Positions 46,148-55,868 of a DNA stretch of 64,000 nt are shown here, piece after piece. This DNA comes from Psychrobacter lutiphocae DSM 21542 (GTDB lineage Bacteria > Pseudomonadota > Gammaproteobacteria > Pseudomonadales > Moraxellaceae). The notes below the pieces were generated by a model. It was not told where the DNA came from. It did not search any database and was given only the letters and a program-made list of their open reading frames with translations. The position numbers were made by a program, and so were the translations under genes. Positions within the stretch are counted from its first letter, which is position 1. Each line of letters starts with the position of its first letter. The stretch covers positions 1,752 to 65,751 of the forward strand of contig NZ_KB907624.1 of the NCBI RefSeq assembly GCF_000382145.1, given 5' to 3'.

Positions 46148-46846
46148 TTAGAGTAAGCGTTGCTCAATGGTCTCGGTTAGCTGCGGTAAATGTTGCTTTT
46201 GTTGTTCTAATAACACTAAAGTCGCCAGTGAGTATTGTGCTGGTAATAGCTGATAGCCATCTAAACTAGGTATGCTCAGCCAGTCATCATCAAGGGTCAT
46301 CACTAATGGGTGATTGCCTTTATATAACACAAACACCTCACCATAAAAGTGCCAGTTTTGTAGTGCCAGCTTTAGTGCTTGTTCTTGGGTTTTGCTATAA
46401 ATAGGATCGAGTGTCTTAGCAGTATTGGTAAACTTGAGCCGTAACGCTAGCTGTAAACGCTCACAAAACATCACCAAGGTACCGGTAACTTTAGCCTGCC
46501 AAGGGGTTGGGGTGAGTTTGGGGTCTAGCGTTAATAGCTGGGCGGCTTCGCTGGCGTACATCGGCGTTTGAAACTGTTTTAATAGCTCTGGAGTTAGCGG
46601 GCGCACTGCTTTGAGCTCATCTGTTAGGGCGTCATAATGATAAATAAAGGGTAGCTTTTCATCTTGGGTGACGAGCTTGTCGATAATTTTGCAGTTATGA
46701 ATCTGCCAAGGGATAGTTTGATCACTAATAATATGATCCAGATGCAAGATATTTGGATCGGTTAGTAGGTTCGGATCAGTTGCATCAGTATGAGACTCTG
46801 GTGTCGGCTGAAAAGAGGGGTTGTCCGTCATCTGGGCTGTGGTCAT
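46148..46846 (-). CDS. Unrecognised 232-residue protein
   Basis: I do not recognise this family. There is no signal peptide or membrane segment. The first 40 residues are polar; then come FIYHYDALTDELKAVRPLTPELL and a C-terminal half with alternating hydrophobic strands (WHFYGEVFVLYKGNHPLVMTL; DDDWLSIPSLDGYQLLPAQ) and a helix at the end. It starts downstream of lipB (117-bp gap, same strand), so the two may be co-transcribed. The codon usage looks like that of the neighbours. Confidence 0.7.
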   Translation of the reverse strand: MTTAQMTDNPSFQPTPESHTDATDPNLLTDPNILHLDHIISDQTIPWQIHNCKIIDKLVTQDEKLPFIYHYDALTDELKAVRPLTPELLKQFQTPMYASEAAQLLTLDPKLTPTPWQAKVTGTLVMFCERLQLALRLKFTNTAKTLDPIYSKTQEQALKLALQNWHFYGEVFVLYKGNHPLVMTLDDDWLSIPSLDGYQLLPAQYSLATLVLLEQQKQHLPQLTETIEQRLL

Positions 46847-46963
46847 ATTGTTGCTCTTAGTATATTGCTTGCAGTGTATGGCTGGCTCTTAGCATATGGT
46901 TTTTAGGGTATGGCTTTTAGTATAGTATGTTGCTTTTATTTGGTTCGGTTAGCGCCTGGTCTA

Positions 46964-47827
46964 TTAGCGCTTGCTATCAGGCGCACGGCGTAGGGCAATA
47001 TTACCTGCTTCGCGCTGTCTGATATTAGCTAATAAATCATGGGTAACTTTTAGCATTGTGATGCTGTTAGTATTGCTGTCTAGCTTGGAAGCATAGGTAT
47101 TTGGCTCAGAAGTAGAAACGTCAAGTCTTGGCGAATCTTCTGTTTCATTGAGTTTAAAGTTGCTGTCTAGCTTGACCAAATCAACAAAATCAGCCAGTCT
47201 TAGCATCTGCATTCCAGCATATCCACAGGGGTTAATAGCGTTAAAAGCACTCAAGTCACAGGTCAAATTTAATGCAATACCATGGTAGCTAAAACCATGC
47301 TTAATTTTAAACCCTAGCGAGGCAATTTTTCCTAGCATTAAGTGATCTTGATTATAAATATAGACTCCAGGTGCGTCTTGACGAGCTTTGGCATAAAACT
47401 GAGACTGATTTGGCTGGTTTGAAGGCTGTACTGCTTGCAAGTAGTCATTGAGTACATCCTCGATGCTTTGCTCAGCATGGGACACTAAGTCACGTACTGA
47501 CCAGCCAAGATTATTAAGGTCTATTAGCCAGTAGATAACCAGTTGCCCTTTGCCGTGCCAAGTGACTTGTCCGCCACGGTCTGTTTGGATAATGGGGGTG
47601 TCTGTGTGTTGCAAAATATGTTCTTTTTTGCCTGCTTGACCTAAGGTATATACGTCATTATGCTCAACAATCCACAGTTCATCTGCGGTGATGATGCCTT
47701 GCTTTTTTTTGTCAATACGTGCCAGTGTTTTTTGCAGCATTTGCTGATGGGTGCTTTCATAATCGGCATTGAGTAAGGTGCGGACGATAAGGGTGTCTGC
47801 TTTTGGGTGCTGGGTTATAGGTTTCAT
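46964..47827 (-). CDS. lipB: Octanoyltransferase LipB
   Basis: Transfers octanoyl from acyl carrier protein to lipoyl-dependent enzymes. Signature motifs are TDRGGQVTWHGKGQLVIYWL, the catalytic Lys in MLGKIASLGFKIKHGFSYHG and the catalytic Cys in NPCGYAGMQML. At 287 residues it is longer than the usual ~215 because of an insertion around SNQPNQSQFYAKARQD and a C-terminal extension rich in Ser, Asn and Asp. Confidence 0.94.
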   Translation of the reverse strand: MKPITQHPKADTLIVRTLLNADYESTHQQMLQKTLARIDKKKQGIITADELWIVEHNDVYTLGQAGKKEHILQHTDTPIIQTDRGGQVTWHGKGQLVIYWLIDLNNLGWSVRDLVSHAEQSIEDVLNDYLQAVQPSNQPNQSQFYAKARQDAPGVYIYNQDHLMLGKIASLGFKIKHGFSYHGIALNLTCDLSAFNAINPCGYAGMQMLRLADFVDLVKLDSNFKLNETEDSPRLDVSTSEPNTYASKLDSNTNSITMLKVTHDLLANIRQREAGNIALRRAPDSKR

Positions 47828-48151
47828 AGTCGACTATTGTTTTTTTTGAGGGATATAGCATATCATGAGTCTGTGAGTGCCGCCATAGCTTAGAGTTTGT
47901 CTTAGCCTATGATTGCTGTATGGTATCATTTAAACCAAAAGTTGTATTATTATAAAGTTGTTTAAATGACGCCACTATTTTATTACGGGGGTTTATTGGT
48001 TTTTTATCATATTGCCCTTAATTTAAATTATTGATTTAATACACACTAAAGCTACTTTTTATGTTAATTTGTTAAGTTACAAAAATTTCAACTTGCCAGC
48101 AACAAAAATTTCAATTCACCATCGTAAGCAACATACTAAAAGGATATTTGT
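47828..48151. promoter_or_regulatory. Divergent region lipB / aldehyde dehydrogenase with inverted repeat
   Basis: No gene. It contains a perfect 10-bp inverted repeat, TCATTTAAAC (47926-47935) and GTTTAAATGA (47960-47969), which could be a split operator or a chance AT-rich match. The region must supply both divergent promoters. Confidence 0.35.
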
Positions 48152-49564
48152 ATGAGTCAAAGTATTATCACCACTATTGATCAGTTACAGTCACAATTTA
48201 ATCATATGCAGGGATTAACCCGCAAAAATCCACTCAACTCTTGGATTGATAGAGAGGCGTTACTTGATAGTCTAGAAGCGATGTTGGTGGAGTATAAACA
48301 AGATTTTGCCGATGCAATTAGCCAGGATTTCGGTCATCGCAGTCAAGATGAAACCAACTTTGCTGAGCTTTTTCCAAGTTTTCAAGGAATTCGTCATGCT
48401 AAAAAGCATGGTAAATCCTGGATGAAAACTCGTAGAGCTGGTATCTCAACTCTATTTCGCCCAGCTTATAATGAATTACAGCCGCAGCCATTGGGTCTGG
48501 TTGGGGTGATTGCGCCTTGGAATTATCCAATATTTTTATCAATCGGTCCCATGATAGATGCCCTGGTTGCTGGTAACCGAGTAATGATCAAGATGAGTGA
48601 ATCAGCGCCATTGTTTGCTGAAGCCTTTGCTCAAGCAGTAGCCCAGCACTTTTCTCCAGATATGGTATCGGTGGTAGTCGGTGATGTTGATATTGCTGCT
48701 GCCTTTAGTAGCCTGCCTTTTGACCATCTACTTTATACTGGTTCAACCGAAGTTGGCAAAAAAGTAATGGCGGCCGCTGCACCAAATTTAACCCCTGTTA
48801 CCTTAGAGCTAGGCGGTAAGTCACCAGTCATAGTACTCGATGATGCTGACCTTGATAATGTGGTTAATCGGGTAATGATGGGCAAAACCTTAAATGCTGG
48901 TCAGACTTGTATTGCACCAGATTATGTGCTGATACATTCATCATTACATAGTAAATTTGTCAAGATGGCAAAAGAGTGGATGATAAAACATTATCCTAAT
49001 ATCAGTGACAACCCAGATTACACCCGAATAATTAATGATGCTAATTTTCAGCGTTTGCAGGGTTATCTTACATCCTTGCCAAAAGAGCAAGTAATTCCTT
49101 TAACAGATGTGGCAGCAGACACTGAGACGCGTTTAATGCCACCTGTGATTGTGCTTAATCCAGAGCCTGATACCCAAGTTATGCAAAATGAGCTGTTTGC
49201 GCCGATTTTACCTTTAGTTCATGTCAATGGTTTGCGTGATGCAGTAGAGTTTGTTAACAGTCGCCCACGTCCATTGGCGTTATATATCTTTGGTGATAAT
49301 AGCAAAGATATTGACTATGTTCGTACTCATACGGTATCTGGTGGAGTTGCCATCAATGAAGTAATTATGCACGTAGCACAGCATGAGTTGCCATTTGGTG
49401 GGGTGGGCGCTTCTGGTATCGGCGCCTATCATGGCAAATGGGGCTTTGAGCGTATGAGTCACATGAAGCCTGTGTTTGTGCAGTCCAAGCTAAACGCAAT
49501 GAGTATTATGTTACCTCCGTATAGCAGATTATTTAAAAAGGGCTTACAGTATTTGACTAAATAA
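48152..49564 (+). CDS. Aldehyde dehydrogenase (coniferyl-aldehyde type)
   Basis: NAD(P)-dependent oxidation of an aldehyde to the acid. The family order is intact: GVIAPWNYPIFLSIGPMIDAL, the LELGGKSPV catalytic Glu (about residue 219), GQTCIAPD with nucleophile Cys at about residue 253 and PFGGVGASGIGAYHG near the end. The 470-residue length and sequence favour the CalB/class-3-like subgroup acting on hydrophobic or aromatic aldehydes. The real substrate is not evident. AAGGA ribosome site. Confidence 0.9.
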   Translation: MSQSIITTIDQLQSQFNHMQGLTRKNPLNSWIDREALLDSLEAMLVEYKQDFADAISQDFGHRSQDETNFAELFPSFQGIRHAKKHGKSWMKTRRAGISTLFRPAYNELQPQPLGLVGVIAPWNYPIFLSIGPMIDALVAGNRVMIKMSESAPLFAEAFAQAVAQHFSPDMVSVVVGDVDIAAAFSSLPFDHLLYTGSTEVGKKVMAAAAPNLTPVTLELGGKSPVIVLDDADLDNVVNRVMMGKTLNAGQTCIAPDYVLIHSSLHSKFVKMAKEWMIKHYPNISDNPDYTRIINDANFQRLQGYLTSLPKEQVIPLTDVAADTETRLMPPVIVLNPEPDTQVMQNELFAPILPLVHVNGLRDAVEFVNSRPRPLALYIFGDNSKDIDYVRTHTVSGGVAINEVIMHVAQHELPFGGVGASGIGAYHGKWGFERMSHMKPVFVQSKLNAMSIMLPPYSRLFKKGLQYLTK

Positions 49565-49571
49565 GCATGTA

Positions 49572-49676
49572 ATACCTTATCTGAAAAATAACCTATCTTT
49601 GCCAAACTCGCTAAACCTACTACTTGTAGTGTTTGCACTCGTTTTCCTCGATATCTTAATTTTCAGATATTGGTAT
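49572..49676. mobile_element. TIR element family B, copy 3
   Basis: 105 bp; ATACCTTATCTGAAAA facing TTTTCAGATATTGGTAT gives the clearest terminal inverted repeats of the family. It starts 7 bp after the aldehyde dehydrogenase stop. Confidence 0.88.
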
Positions 49677-49740
49677 AATAAGTGTGTACCTTTAGCAGGC
49701 GCACACAGTCTATGCACTCTCCAGCTATTATGTACAGTGC

Positions 49741-49835
49741 AGTATAGATGGAAAGTGTTCTGTATATATGGAAAGTGTTCTGTATATATGGAGAGTGTTC
49801 TGTATATATGGAGAGTGTGCAGTATGGATGAGGAG
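49741..49835. repeat. 20-bp tandem repeat, four copies and a partial
   Basis: Units of TGTATATATGGAAAGTGTTC with A/G changes in later copies. The array lies between the aldehyde dehydrogenase and mnmA 3' ends; the frames across it are artefacts. Confidence 0.9.
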
Positions 49836-49878
49836 ATATTGCACACTCACTTTAGAGATGATGTTGATTGTAAGTCTG

Positions 49879-51090
49879 CTATGCAAATGACTCAATCACA
49901 CCACCACCCAAGCAGACCTCACCGATATAAAATACCGCAGACTGTCCAGGTGTTACTGCGCGCTGTGGCTCATCAAAGATAACCTTAACTCGACTTGCGT
50001 CTTTAGTATCTGCAAATACTGTACAACATTGGTCAGGTTGACGATAACGAGTTTTGGCCATGCATCTTAAACCTTTTTCACTAAAGATAGCTGCAGGCGC
50101 AACCCTTTCTACCCAGTCTAGCTTATAAGCAATCAAGCTTTGACTTAGTAGCATCGGGTGATCATGACCTTGACCGACAATGAGCTGATTGTTGGTCAGA
50201 TCTTTTTGTAATACAAACCAAGGCTCTTCAGGGCGATCTTTGACACCACCAATGCCAATACCACCACGTTGACCCAAGGTGTAATACATCAAGCCATCAT
50301 GTTTGCCAATAGTGACACCGTCATCCGTGATGATATCGCCAGGCTTGGCTGGCAAGTATTGCTGCAAGAAGTCTTTGAATCGGCGCTCACCTATAAAGCA
50401 GATACCCGTAGAGTCCTTTTTCTTTGCGGTAGCTAAGTCATGTTGTTCTGCAATTTTACGTACTTCTGGTTTTTCTAACTCACCGACTGGGAATAAGGTT
50501 TTGGCTATTTTGTCACCACCAACAGCGTGCAAGAAGTAGCTTTGATCTTTATTATTATCCAGTCCTCGCATTAAGTGCGCTACCTCAAGCCCATCTTCAC
50601 GCTGATAATTCACGCTACGGCGGGTATAATGACCTGTGGCAATATAGTCTGCACCGAGGGTCAGCGCATAATCTAAAAAGGCCTTAAACTTAATCTCTTT
50701 GTTACACAAAATATCTGGGTTTGGTGTGCGTCCAGCTTGGTATTCGGCCAAAAAATGCTCAAATACGCGGTCCCAGTACTCCATCGCAAAGTTAGCAGTA
50801 TGTAGTTTGATACCAATTTTGTCACACACGGCTTGTGCATCGGCTAGATCTTCCATCGCCGTACAGTATTCGGTACCATCATCTTCTTCCCAGTTTTTCA
50901 TAAACAGGCCTTCAACCAAAAAGCCAGCTTGTTGTAATAACACTGCAGAAACTGATGAATCCACACCACCAGACATACCCACAATCACTCGAGTTTGTTC
51001 TGGGTTTTTGATGTCGTTTAATTTAAGTGGTGGTAAATTATGCTGTAAATTTGTTTTTAAGTTAGTCATATTTAGATTACAAGCCATCAT
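49879..51090 (-). CDS. mnmA: tRNA-specific 2-thiouridylase MnmA
   Basis: Adds the 2-thio group to the wobble uridine of tRNA-Glu, -Gln and -Lys. The PP-loop [15 protein letters not shown] (from about residue 38), [12 protein letters not shown] and [12 protein letters not shown] carry the catalytic cysteines, and the C-terminal beta domain ends in [13 protein letters not shown]. The N-terminal 35 residues before the PP-loop are longer than usual; an ATG at 51069 is an alternative start. Divergent from ispF with only 66 bp between. Confidence 0.96.
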   Translation of the reverse strand: MMACNLNMTNLKTNLQHNLPPLKLNDIKNPEQTRVIVGMSGGVDSSVSAVLLQQAGFLVEGLFMKNWEEDDGTEYCTAMEDLADAQAVCDKIGIKLHTANFAMEYWDRVFEHFLAEYQAGRTPNPDILCNKEIKFKAFLDYALTLGADYIATGHYTRRSVNYQREDGLEVAHLMRGLDNNKDQSYFLHAVGGDKIAKTLFPVGELEKPEVRKIAEQHDLATAKKKDSTGICFIGERRFKDFLQQYLPAKPGDIITDDGVTIGKHDGLMYYTLGQRGGIGIGGVKDRPEEPWFVLQKDLTNNQLIVGQGHDHPMLLSQSLIAYKLDWVERVAPAAIFSEKGLRCMAKTRYRQPDQCCTVFADTKDASRVKVIFDEPQRAVTPGQSAVFYIGEVCLGGGVIESFA

Positions 51091-51156
51091 AAAAGAAGAA
51101 ATATGTGCTAGAATTTGTGCAAATTATAACATTAACCTGACTGATATGGGCTGATA

Positions 51157-51717
51157 ATGATTAGAATCGGACAAGGTCTAGATGTACATGCATTTTATGA
51201 CAAAAATAAATCACAACACCAGGATGCCCCACAAGCCAATAAGCACAATGGACACCAAGGTGCTTTGCTATATGATAACAAGCAGCAGTATGTGGTATTA
51301 GCAGGAGTCAAAATCCCTCATGATTACAGCCTAAAAGCCCACTCTGATGGTGACGTGGTACTGCATGCGCTAGCAGATGCGCTATTAGGTGCATTGGCAC
51401 TGGGTGATATTGGTCAGCATTTTCCAGATACAGATGAGGCAAATGCTGGATTGGATTCACGGGTGCTATTACGCCATGTTTACACCCTTGTACAGCAGCG
51501 CGGATTTAAGCTAATTAATGCTGATATCACCGTCATTTGTGAGCATCCGAAGCTTGCTAAACATAATTTTGCGATGCGCAGCAATATAGCTGAAGATCTA
51601 GATACCAATGTAGAAAATATTAGTGTTAAGGCCACCACAAGTGAAAAGCTAGGCTTTACAGGTCGTGGCGAGGGTATCGCTGCAAGTGCTATCGTATTAA
51701 TTGCTAAAGACAGCTAG
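51157..51717 (+). CDS. ispF: 2-C-methyl-D-erythritol 2,4-cyclodiphosphate synthase, with insert
   Basis: The fifth step of the non-mevalonate isoprenoid pathway; a metal-dependent trimer. [13 protein letters not shown] gives the metal-binding Asp and His, [25 protein letters not shown] and the C-terminal [17 protein letters not shown] complete the family pattern. Between residues 14 and 44 there is an insertion of about 25 polar residues (Gln/Asn/His/Lys) where others have a short hairpin, making 186 instead of about 160 residues. Confidence 0.96.
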   Translation: MIRIGQGLDVHAFYDKNKSQHQDAPQANKHNGHQGALLYDNKQQYVVLAGVKIPHDYSLKAHSDGDVVLHALADALLGALALGDIGQHFPDTDEANAGLDSRVLLRHVYTLVQQRGFKLINADITVICEHPKLAKHNFAMRSNIAEDLDTNVENISVKATTSEKLGFTGRGEGIAASAIVLIAKDS

Positions 51718-51914
51718 CTTATGATGAAGTAGGGAGAGATACGCCCTAGTGGTGTGAATTGACTTTTAAATTTTAACCCCCACATTAAAGACTAATCTTA
51801 TTCAAAAAAGTAGGTTTAGTACATAGCCAGTTTTAGTACATAGCCAGTTTGTCAAAAAACAGGTTCATTAAACCCAAAACTAAAACCAAAACCCATCAAA
51901 ACTAAGGATCTAAT

Positions 51915-52250
51915 ATGACAGACCAAGCACAAGATATCGAAACCTTAATTCGTAACCAGATTAAGGAAAACCCAGTACTGCTATACATGAAAGGTACGCC
52001 ACAATTTCCACAGTGCGGATTTTCTGCCCGTGCTATTGAAGTATTGACTCAAATTGGTCGTCCTTTTGCCTTTGTTAATATTTTAGAAAACCCTGACATT
52101 CGTGCGACTTTACCAAAAGTTGCCAACTGGCCAACTTTCCCACAATTGTGGATTAATGGTGAGTTGATGGGCGGTTCTGATATTATTTTAGAAATGTATC
52201 AATCAGGTGAATTAAAGCCATTGGTAGAAGAGCACAGTCCTGCCAGCTAA
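51915..52250 (+). CDS. grxD: Monothiol glutaredoxin (Grx4 type)
   Basis: A CGFS-type glutaredoxin that binds and hands over [2Fe-2S] clusters. KGTPQFPQCGFSARA puts the active Cys at residue 34; WPTFPQLWINGELMGGSDII is the glutathione-binding part. At 111 residues the length is typical. AAGGA ribosome site. Confidence 0.96.
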   Translation: MTDQAQDIETLIRNQIKENPVLLYMKGTPQFPQCGFSARAIEVLTQIGRPFAFVNILENPDIRATLPKVANWPTFPQLWINGELMGGSDIILEMYQSGELKPLVEEHSPAS

Positions 52251-52487
52251 TACCGTTAAAGAAGTTGATGTTAAAGAGCTTTAGTATCATGCTAAGGCTT
52301 TTTTTATTGGTTATATTTTTTTCTTGGCTATGGCATTAGAGATGCTCTCTAAGATGGTCTTAAGTTAGGCCTGTTATGTTTTTGTATATGATCACTTTAT
52401 AAAATCATCATAAGCACCACATATAGTCACAACTGGGCGATAAGAGCCGTTTTTCTATCGCTTTCGCTTTATAAACATTAGGAAAAA

Positions 52488-52976
52488 ATGATGAGTAACG
52501 ACAAACAATTACAACAACGCCAATTACTTGAAGCACAATCAGAAAAGATTATCGCTATTGCTGACAAAGAAGAGCAATCCTCACTTAAATGTATTCATTT
52601 ATTACGAGTGGCAGGTGGAGCAACCAGTGAAACTTATACAGCTATTGAGCGGCGCATTATGGATGATGAAGATCCGCATGGTGCCTATCATTTAGCACTG
52701 TTGGCACAGACTACGCCAGACTTACCAATTGACGCCCGTCAGCTCATTGAACTGGTGGTTACCAAAGGTAATGATGAACAGTTGCTGTCGCTGTTAAAAA
52801 ATCTGCCTGTGCCACCAGTAGAGATGATCAAACAGCGCATATTAGCCAACGATAATGCAGAGAGTATCGCTGAAATGAGCGCTTATTTACAAAGTAATCC
52901 TGAAGGGGTAGGCAGTCATGGCATTATCGAAAGCGGTCAAAAAGAGCGTATTGTACCGTTAAGTCAAGGTGACTAG
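52488..52976 (+). CDS. Unrecognised helical 162-residue protein
   Basis: I do not recognise the family. The sequence is soluble and almost entirely helical in character, with repeated short helices (SLKCIHLLRVAGG; GAYHLALLAQTTPDLPIDARQLIELVV; QLLSLLKNLPVP), reminiscent of HEAT-like scaffolds, and it ends in a Gly/Ser-rich tail. A strong AGGA ribosome site supports translation. Two adjacent ATGs (52488, 52491) could serve as start. It lies alone between grxD and the convergent creC. Confidence 0.65.
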   Translation: MMSNDKQLQQRQLLEAQSEKIIAIADKEEQSSLKCIHLLRVAGGATSETYTAIERRIMDDEDPHGAYHLALLAQTTPDLPIDARQLIELVVTKGNDEQLLSLLKNLPVPPVEMIKQRILANDNAESIAEMSAYLQSNPEGVGSHGIIESGQKERIVPLSQGD

Positions 52977-52989
52977 TCATTGAAGTTAG

Positions 52990-53034
52990 GAAACTCAGTT
53001 GTTTGAAACTCAGATGTTTGAAACTCAGTTGTTT
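52990..53034. repeat. Three tandem 15-bp units
   Basis: GAAACTCAGTTGTTT occurs three times (one substitution in the second) in the spacer between convergent genes. Confidence 0.85.
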
Positions 53035-53067
53035 AAGGTAATGCTAAGGTTAAACGACCAGTCAGAC

Positions 53068-55047
53068 TCAGACGGATTGAGCAGGCGCAATAGGTAGTAA
53101 AATGACAAGCTCAACTCCTGTTTCTATTGGTAGTTGGGCTTGTTTTTTGACTTGTTGTTGCTGATGAAGGTGTTTTTGTTGCTGATGAAGGTGTTTTTGG
53201 TGCTGATGATGTGTAATAGATGAGTCAGTGACAAGATGGTGGTGATGCTTATCTATAATAGTCTTTTTGACATTTTCAGCTTCAGCAGATGTTAAGTTAT
53301 GAATACTGACTTGACCGCCATGGCGCTCTATGACCTGTTTTACAAGCGTTAAGCCCAGTCCTGTGCCTTTTTTACCTTGCGTATTGGGTGCTGGCGAGTG
53401 TAAGCGAGTGCTAGGTTGATTGTTTTGCTGTCCACTCTGGCTGTATTGTGATGAGCCTTGCTGGTACTGATGCGACAGACTAAAATAACGATCAAACACT
53501 TTATTTAATGCATAATCTGGGATTAAATTACCATCATTGATGACAGATAACTTTATATAAGGGGTCTTGTCTAGATGCCATGATGACAAACAGATTAACA
53601 CCTTGTTATGAGCAAAATACAAGGCATTATCCAGCACATTTTGCAGTGCTTGAGTGAGCCAAAACTCATCGGCAAGTATCATACTATGTTCTGGCAGATC
53701 CAGTGTACTTTGATAGTCAATTTCCAGATGCTGGTATTGGCGTTGCATTTTACACCCAGCAACCAAGGTTTTAATCAGAGCGTCAGGATGAATGGGTTGA
53801 ATTGCTAGTCGAAAGTTAGGCTGTTCAATTTTTGCCAATAGCAATAAACGATCTATTAATGAGTGCAGTTTGATGCTTTGTTCAGTGATGGTTTGACTTA
53901 GCATCTGCCGATCTTCACTGTCTAAGTCAGTTTCTTCTAATAGCTCACCACTGGCACGGATGGCGGTCAGCGGGCTTTTTAGCTCATGGGTTAAGGTGTG
54001 CACATAATCGGTGACATAAGCTCGATTTTCAAGTCGGTGTTTCATGCTTTCAATGGTATCGGTCAACTCGTTAAGCTCACGACCCAAATAAAAATAAGGC
54101 TTTTTGGTATCTTGTGCCAAAGACTGAGTGTAGCGAGTAACCAAAAGTGTGCTTTGACGCAACCACCAAGCTACCAAACCAGCCATAATTAAGGTCACTA
54201 TACTAATGATTAGCGATGCACTTAGCATTCGCTTGCGAGTGGCATCTAAATAAGGCAATACCGTTACGGTTGGTTTTCCAACACTGACCACAGCGATGAT
54301 ATTATGATGACCATCTGAGCTATATATGGGCTGAGCTACATACATCACAGAAGAGGCGGAATCTTCTGGATCTGTTCGAGTGGTACGAGCACCGTATTTG
54401 CCTTGCAAGGTTAGGTTGACATCATTCCAGTTTGAGTAGTCGTCACCTTCAGCATTGCCCTTAGGATTGATGCTATCACCTTGCTTGGGTAGTGAATCAT
54501 AAATAACAATGCCGTGGTTATCGGTAATATAAACGCGAAAGCTACTGTGGGTTTTTTGGTGGTACCAAGTGTCGCTATTTAAGCTGCTTAAAGCGCTGTT
54601 ATCAGGATTTTTAGTCGGTAGCGATGGGGTAGTGAAGGCTTGATCTAGCATGGCTTGATAGCTAGGGTTATAGATGTCACCAGACTCTACTGCAGACTGC
54701 AAGCTGGCAGACAGTAGCTTAGAGGTATCGACTAGGGTGTCTTCAATCACCTGCTGAGTAATGGGACGCACATAGGTAAACAGTTGGTTAAATACCACAA
54801 TGCCTGAAATAATGACAATGATTCCAACCGCAATCCAGATTCTAAAAAATAGACTTAAATTTAGGATTTTTTTGGGTTTGTTATCCGTGCTGTGGCTGCT
54901 GCTGTCTTTGCCAATCGGGTGTAATTTGGCATACCAGTTTGGGGTTGTTGGTTGCTGGCTACTGCTATTGCTACTATGAATACTATTGCTACTATAAATA
55001 CTATTGCTACCATTACTGCTATTGGGGTCAATAGGATGCTTGCTCAT
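53068..55047 (-). CDS. creC: Sensor histidine kinase, CreC-like, with His/Gln-rich insert
   Basis: The membrane sensor of a two-component pair. Transmembrane helices flank a periplasmic domain: IWIAVGIIVIISGIVVFNQL near residue 75 and LSASLIISIVTLIMAGLVAWW near 285. A HAMP-like segment, the H-box HTLTHELKSPLTAIRAS (very close to E. coli CreC) and N and G boxes (NVLDNALYFA; GTGLGLTLVKQ) follow. Start 55047 is chosen because it gives the 4-bp ATGA overlap with creB. About 660 residues, against 474 in E. coli: Ser/Asn repeats at the N-terminus and a His/Gln-rich stretch (about residues 605-640) before the last kinase strand account for part. Confidence 0.82.
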   Translation of the reverse strand: MSKHPIDPNSSNGSNSIYSSNSIHSSNSSSQQPTTPNWYAKLHPIGKDSSSHSTDNKPKKILNLSLFFRIWIAVGIIVIISGIVVFNQLFTYVRPITQQVIEDTLVDTSKLLSASLQSAVESGDIYNPSYQAMLDQAFTTPSLPTKNPDNSALSSLNSDTWYHQKTHSSFRVYITDNHGIVIYDSLPKQGDSINPKGNAEGDDYSNWNDVNLTLQGKYGARTTRTDPEDSASSVMYVAQPIYSSDGHHNIIAVVSVGKPTVTVLPYLDATRKRMLSASLIISIVTLIMAGLVAWWLRQSTLLVTRYTQSLAQDTKKPYFYLGRELNELTDTIESMKHRLENRAYVTDYVHTLTHELKSPLTAIRASGELLEETDLDSEDRQMLSQTITEQSIKLHSLIDRLLLLAKIEQPNFRLAIQPIHPDALIKTLVAGCKMQRQYQHLEIDYQSTLDLPEHSMILADEFWLTQALQNVLDNALYFAHNKVLICLSSWHLDKTPYIKLSVINDGNLIPDYALNKVFDRYFSLSHQYQQGSSQYSQSGQQNNQPSTRLHSPAPNTQGKKGTGLGLTLVKQVIERHGGQVSIHNLTSAEAENVKKTIIDKHHHHLVTDSSITHHQHQKHLHQQQKHLHQQQQVKKQAQLPIETGVELVILLPIAPAQSV

Positions 55048-55844
55048 GATGCACAAAGTCCATAGCCTAGCCCACGATGGGTGTGGATAATTTCCACATC
55101 TTGTTGGTCGCTGATTTGTACTAATTGTTTGCGAATTGATTTGACGTGGCTGTCAATAGTACGCGCCAGCCTGTGATCTGGATAATCACTGATGGCATTA
55201 AGTAGCTGTTCACGGCTAAATACCCGATCTGGATTGGCTAATAACGCCAATAGCAGCTTGCGTTCAGTGTTACTAAGCTCAAGCTTATGATCATTCCAAT
55301 ATAAGGTATAGGTCAGTGGCTCATAACGCCAAACACCTGAATCTAAGACAAATTGTTGAGGCTTGGTATCTAGCTGCTGTTGGTTATCTAAGGTCGCATT
55401 GGCCGTTAATTGCTCACGGCGCCAAATAGCCTTGAGTCTTGCAACCAACTCTCTTGGGCTAAAGGGTTTTGGACAATAATCATCTCCGCCCATCTCCAGC
55501 CCCAATATTCTGTCTATTTCATCGCTTCGTGCGGTTAAGAAAACTATGGGTAGTTGGTTAAAGTGACCTATATCTTCGTTGCGGCGGATATCTTGGCATA
55601 GAGTGAGCCCATCACCATCAGGTAAGCCCACATCTAATACAATGCCTGATAAAGGCTGTTGTTGTTGATAGTAATGATTTAAGGTTGGGATCACGCTACT
55701 GGCATTATCTAACCAAGTTACTTGCCAGCCTTCACGCTTAAAGGTGACACGCAATGAAGTGGCGATGGCGGGATCATCTTCAACGATTAAAATATGCGGC
55801 GGAGTTGTAGTTCCTGATTGAGATAGTGGCATGGATAAAGTCAT
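55044..55844 (-). CDS. creB: Response regulator, CreB-like
   Basis: An OmpR-type regulator: receiver domain with ILIVEDDPAIA, phospho-acceptor Asp in VLDVGLPDGDG, FLTARSDEIDRILGLEMGGDDY and KPFSPREL, which are close to E. coli CreB, then a winged-helix DNA-binding domain (LSNTERKLLLALLANPDRVFSREQLL; RTIDSHVKSIRKQL). The ATG at 55844 is preferred to one at 55868, which lacks a ribosome site, though the evidence is weak for both. Translationally coupled to creC. No creA or creD gene is seen in this window. Confidence 0.82.
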   Translation of the reverse strand: MTLSMPLSQSGTTTPPHILIVEDDPAIATSLRVTFKREGWQVTWLDNASSVIPTLNHYYQQQQPLSGIVLDVGLPDGDGLTLCQDIRRNEDIGHFNQLPIVFLTARSDEIDRILGLEMGGDDYCPKPFSPRELVARLKAIWRREQLTANATLDNQQQLDTKPQQFVLDSGVWRYEPLTYTLYWNDHKLELSNTERKLLLALLANPDRVFSREQLLNAISDYPDHRLARTIDSHVKSIRKQLVQISDQQDVEIIHTHRGLGYGLCAS

Positions 55845-55868
55845 AGTAAACGCCAGATAAAATACCAA

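Noticed and set aside
49577-49982. Frames over the family B element and the 20-bp tandem repeat before mnmA
   Set aside because: They are made of repeat DNA (YTEHFPYIQ-type repeats) and overlap the mnmA 3' end; no independent support.
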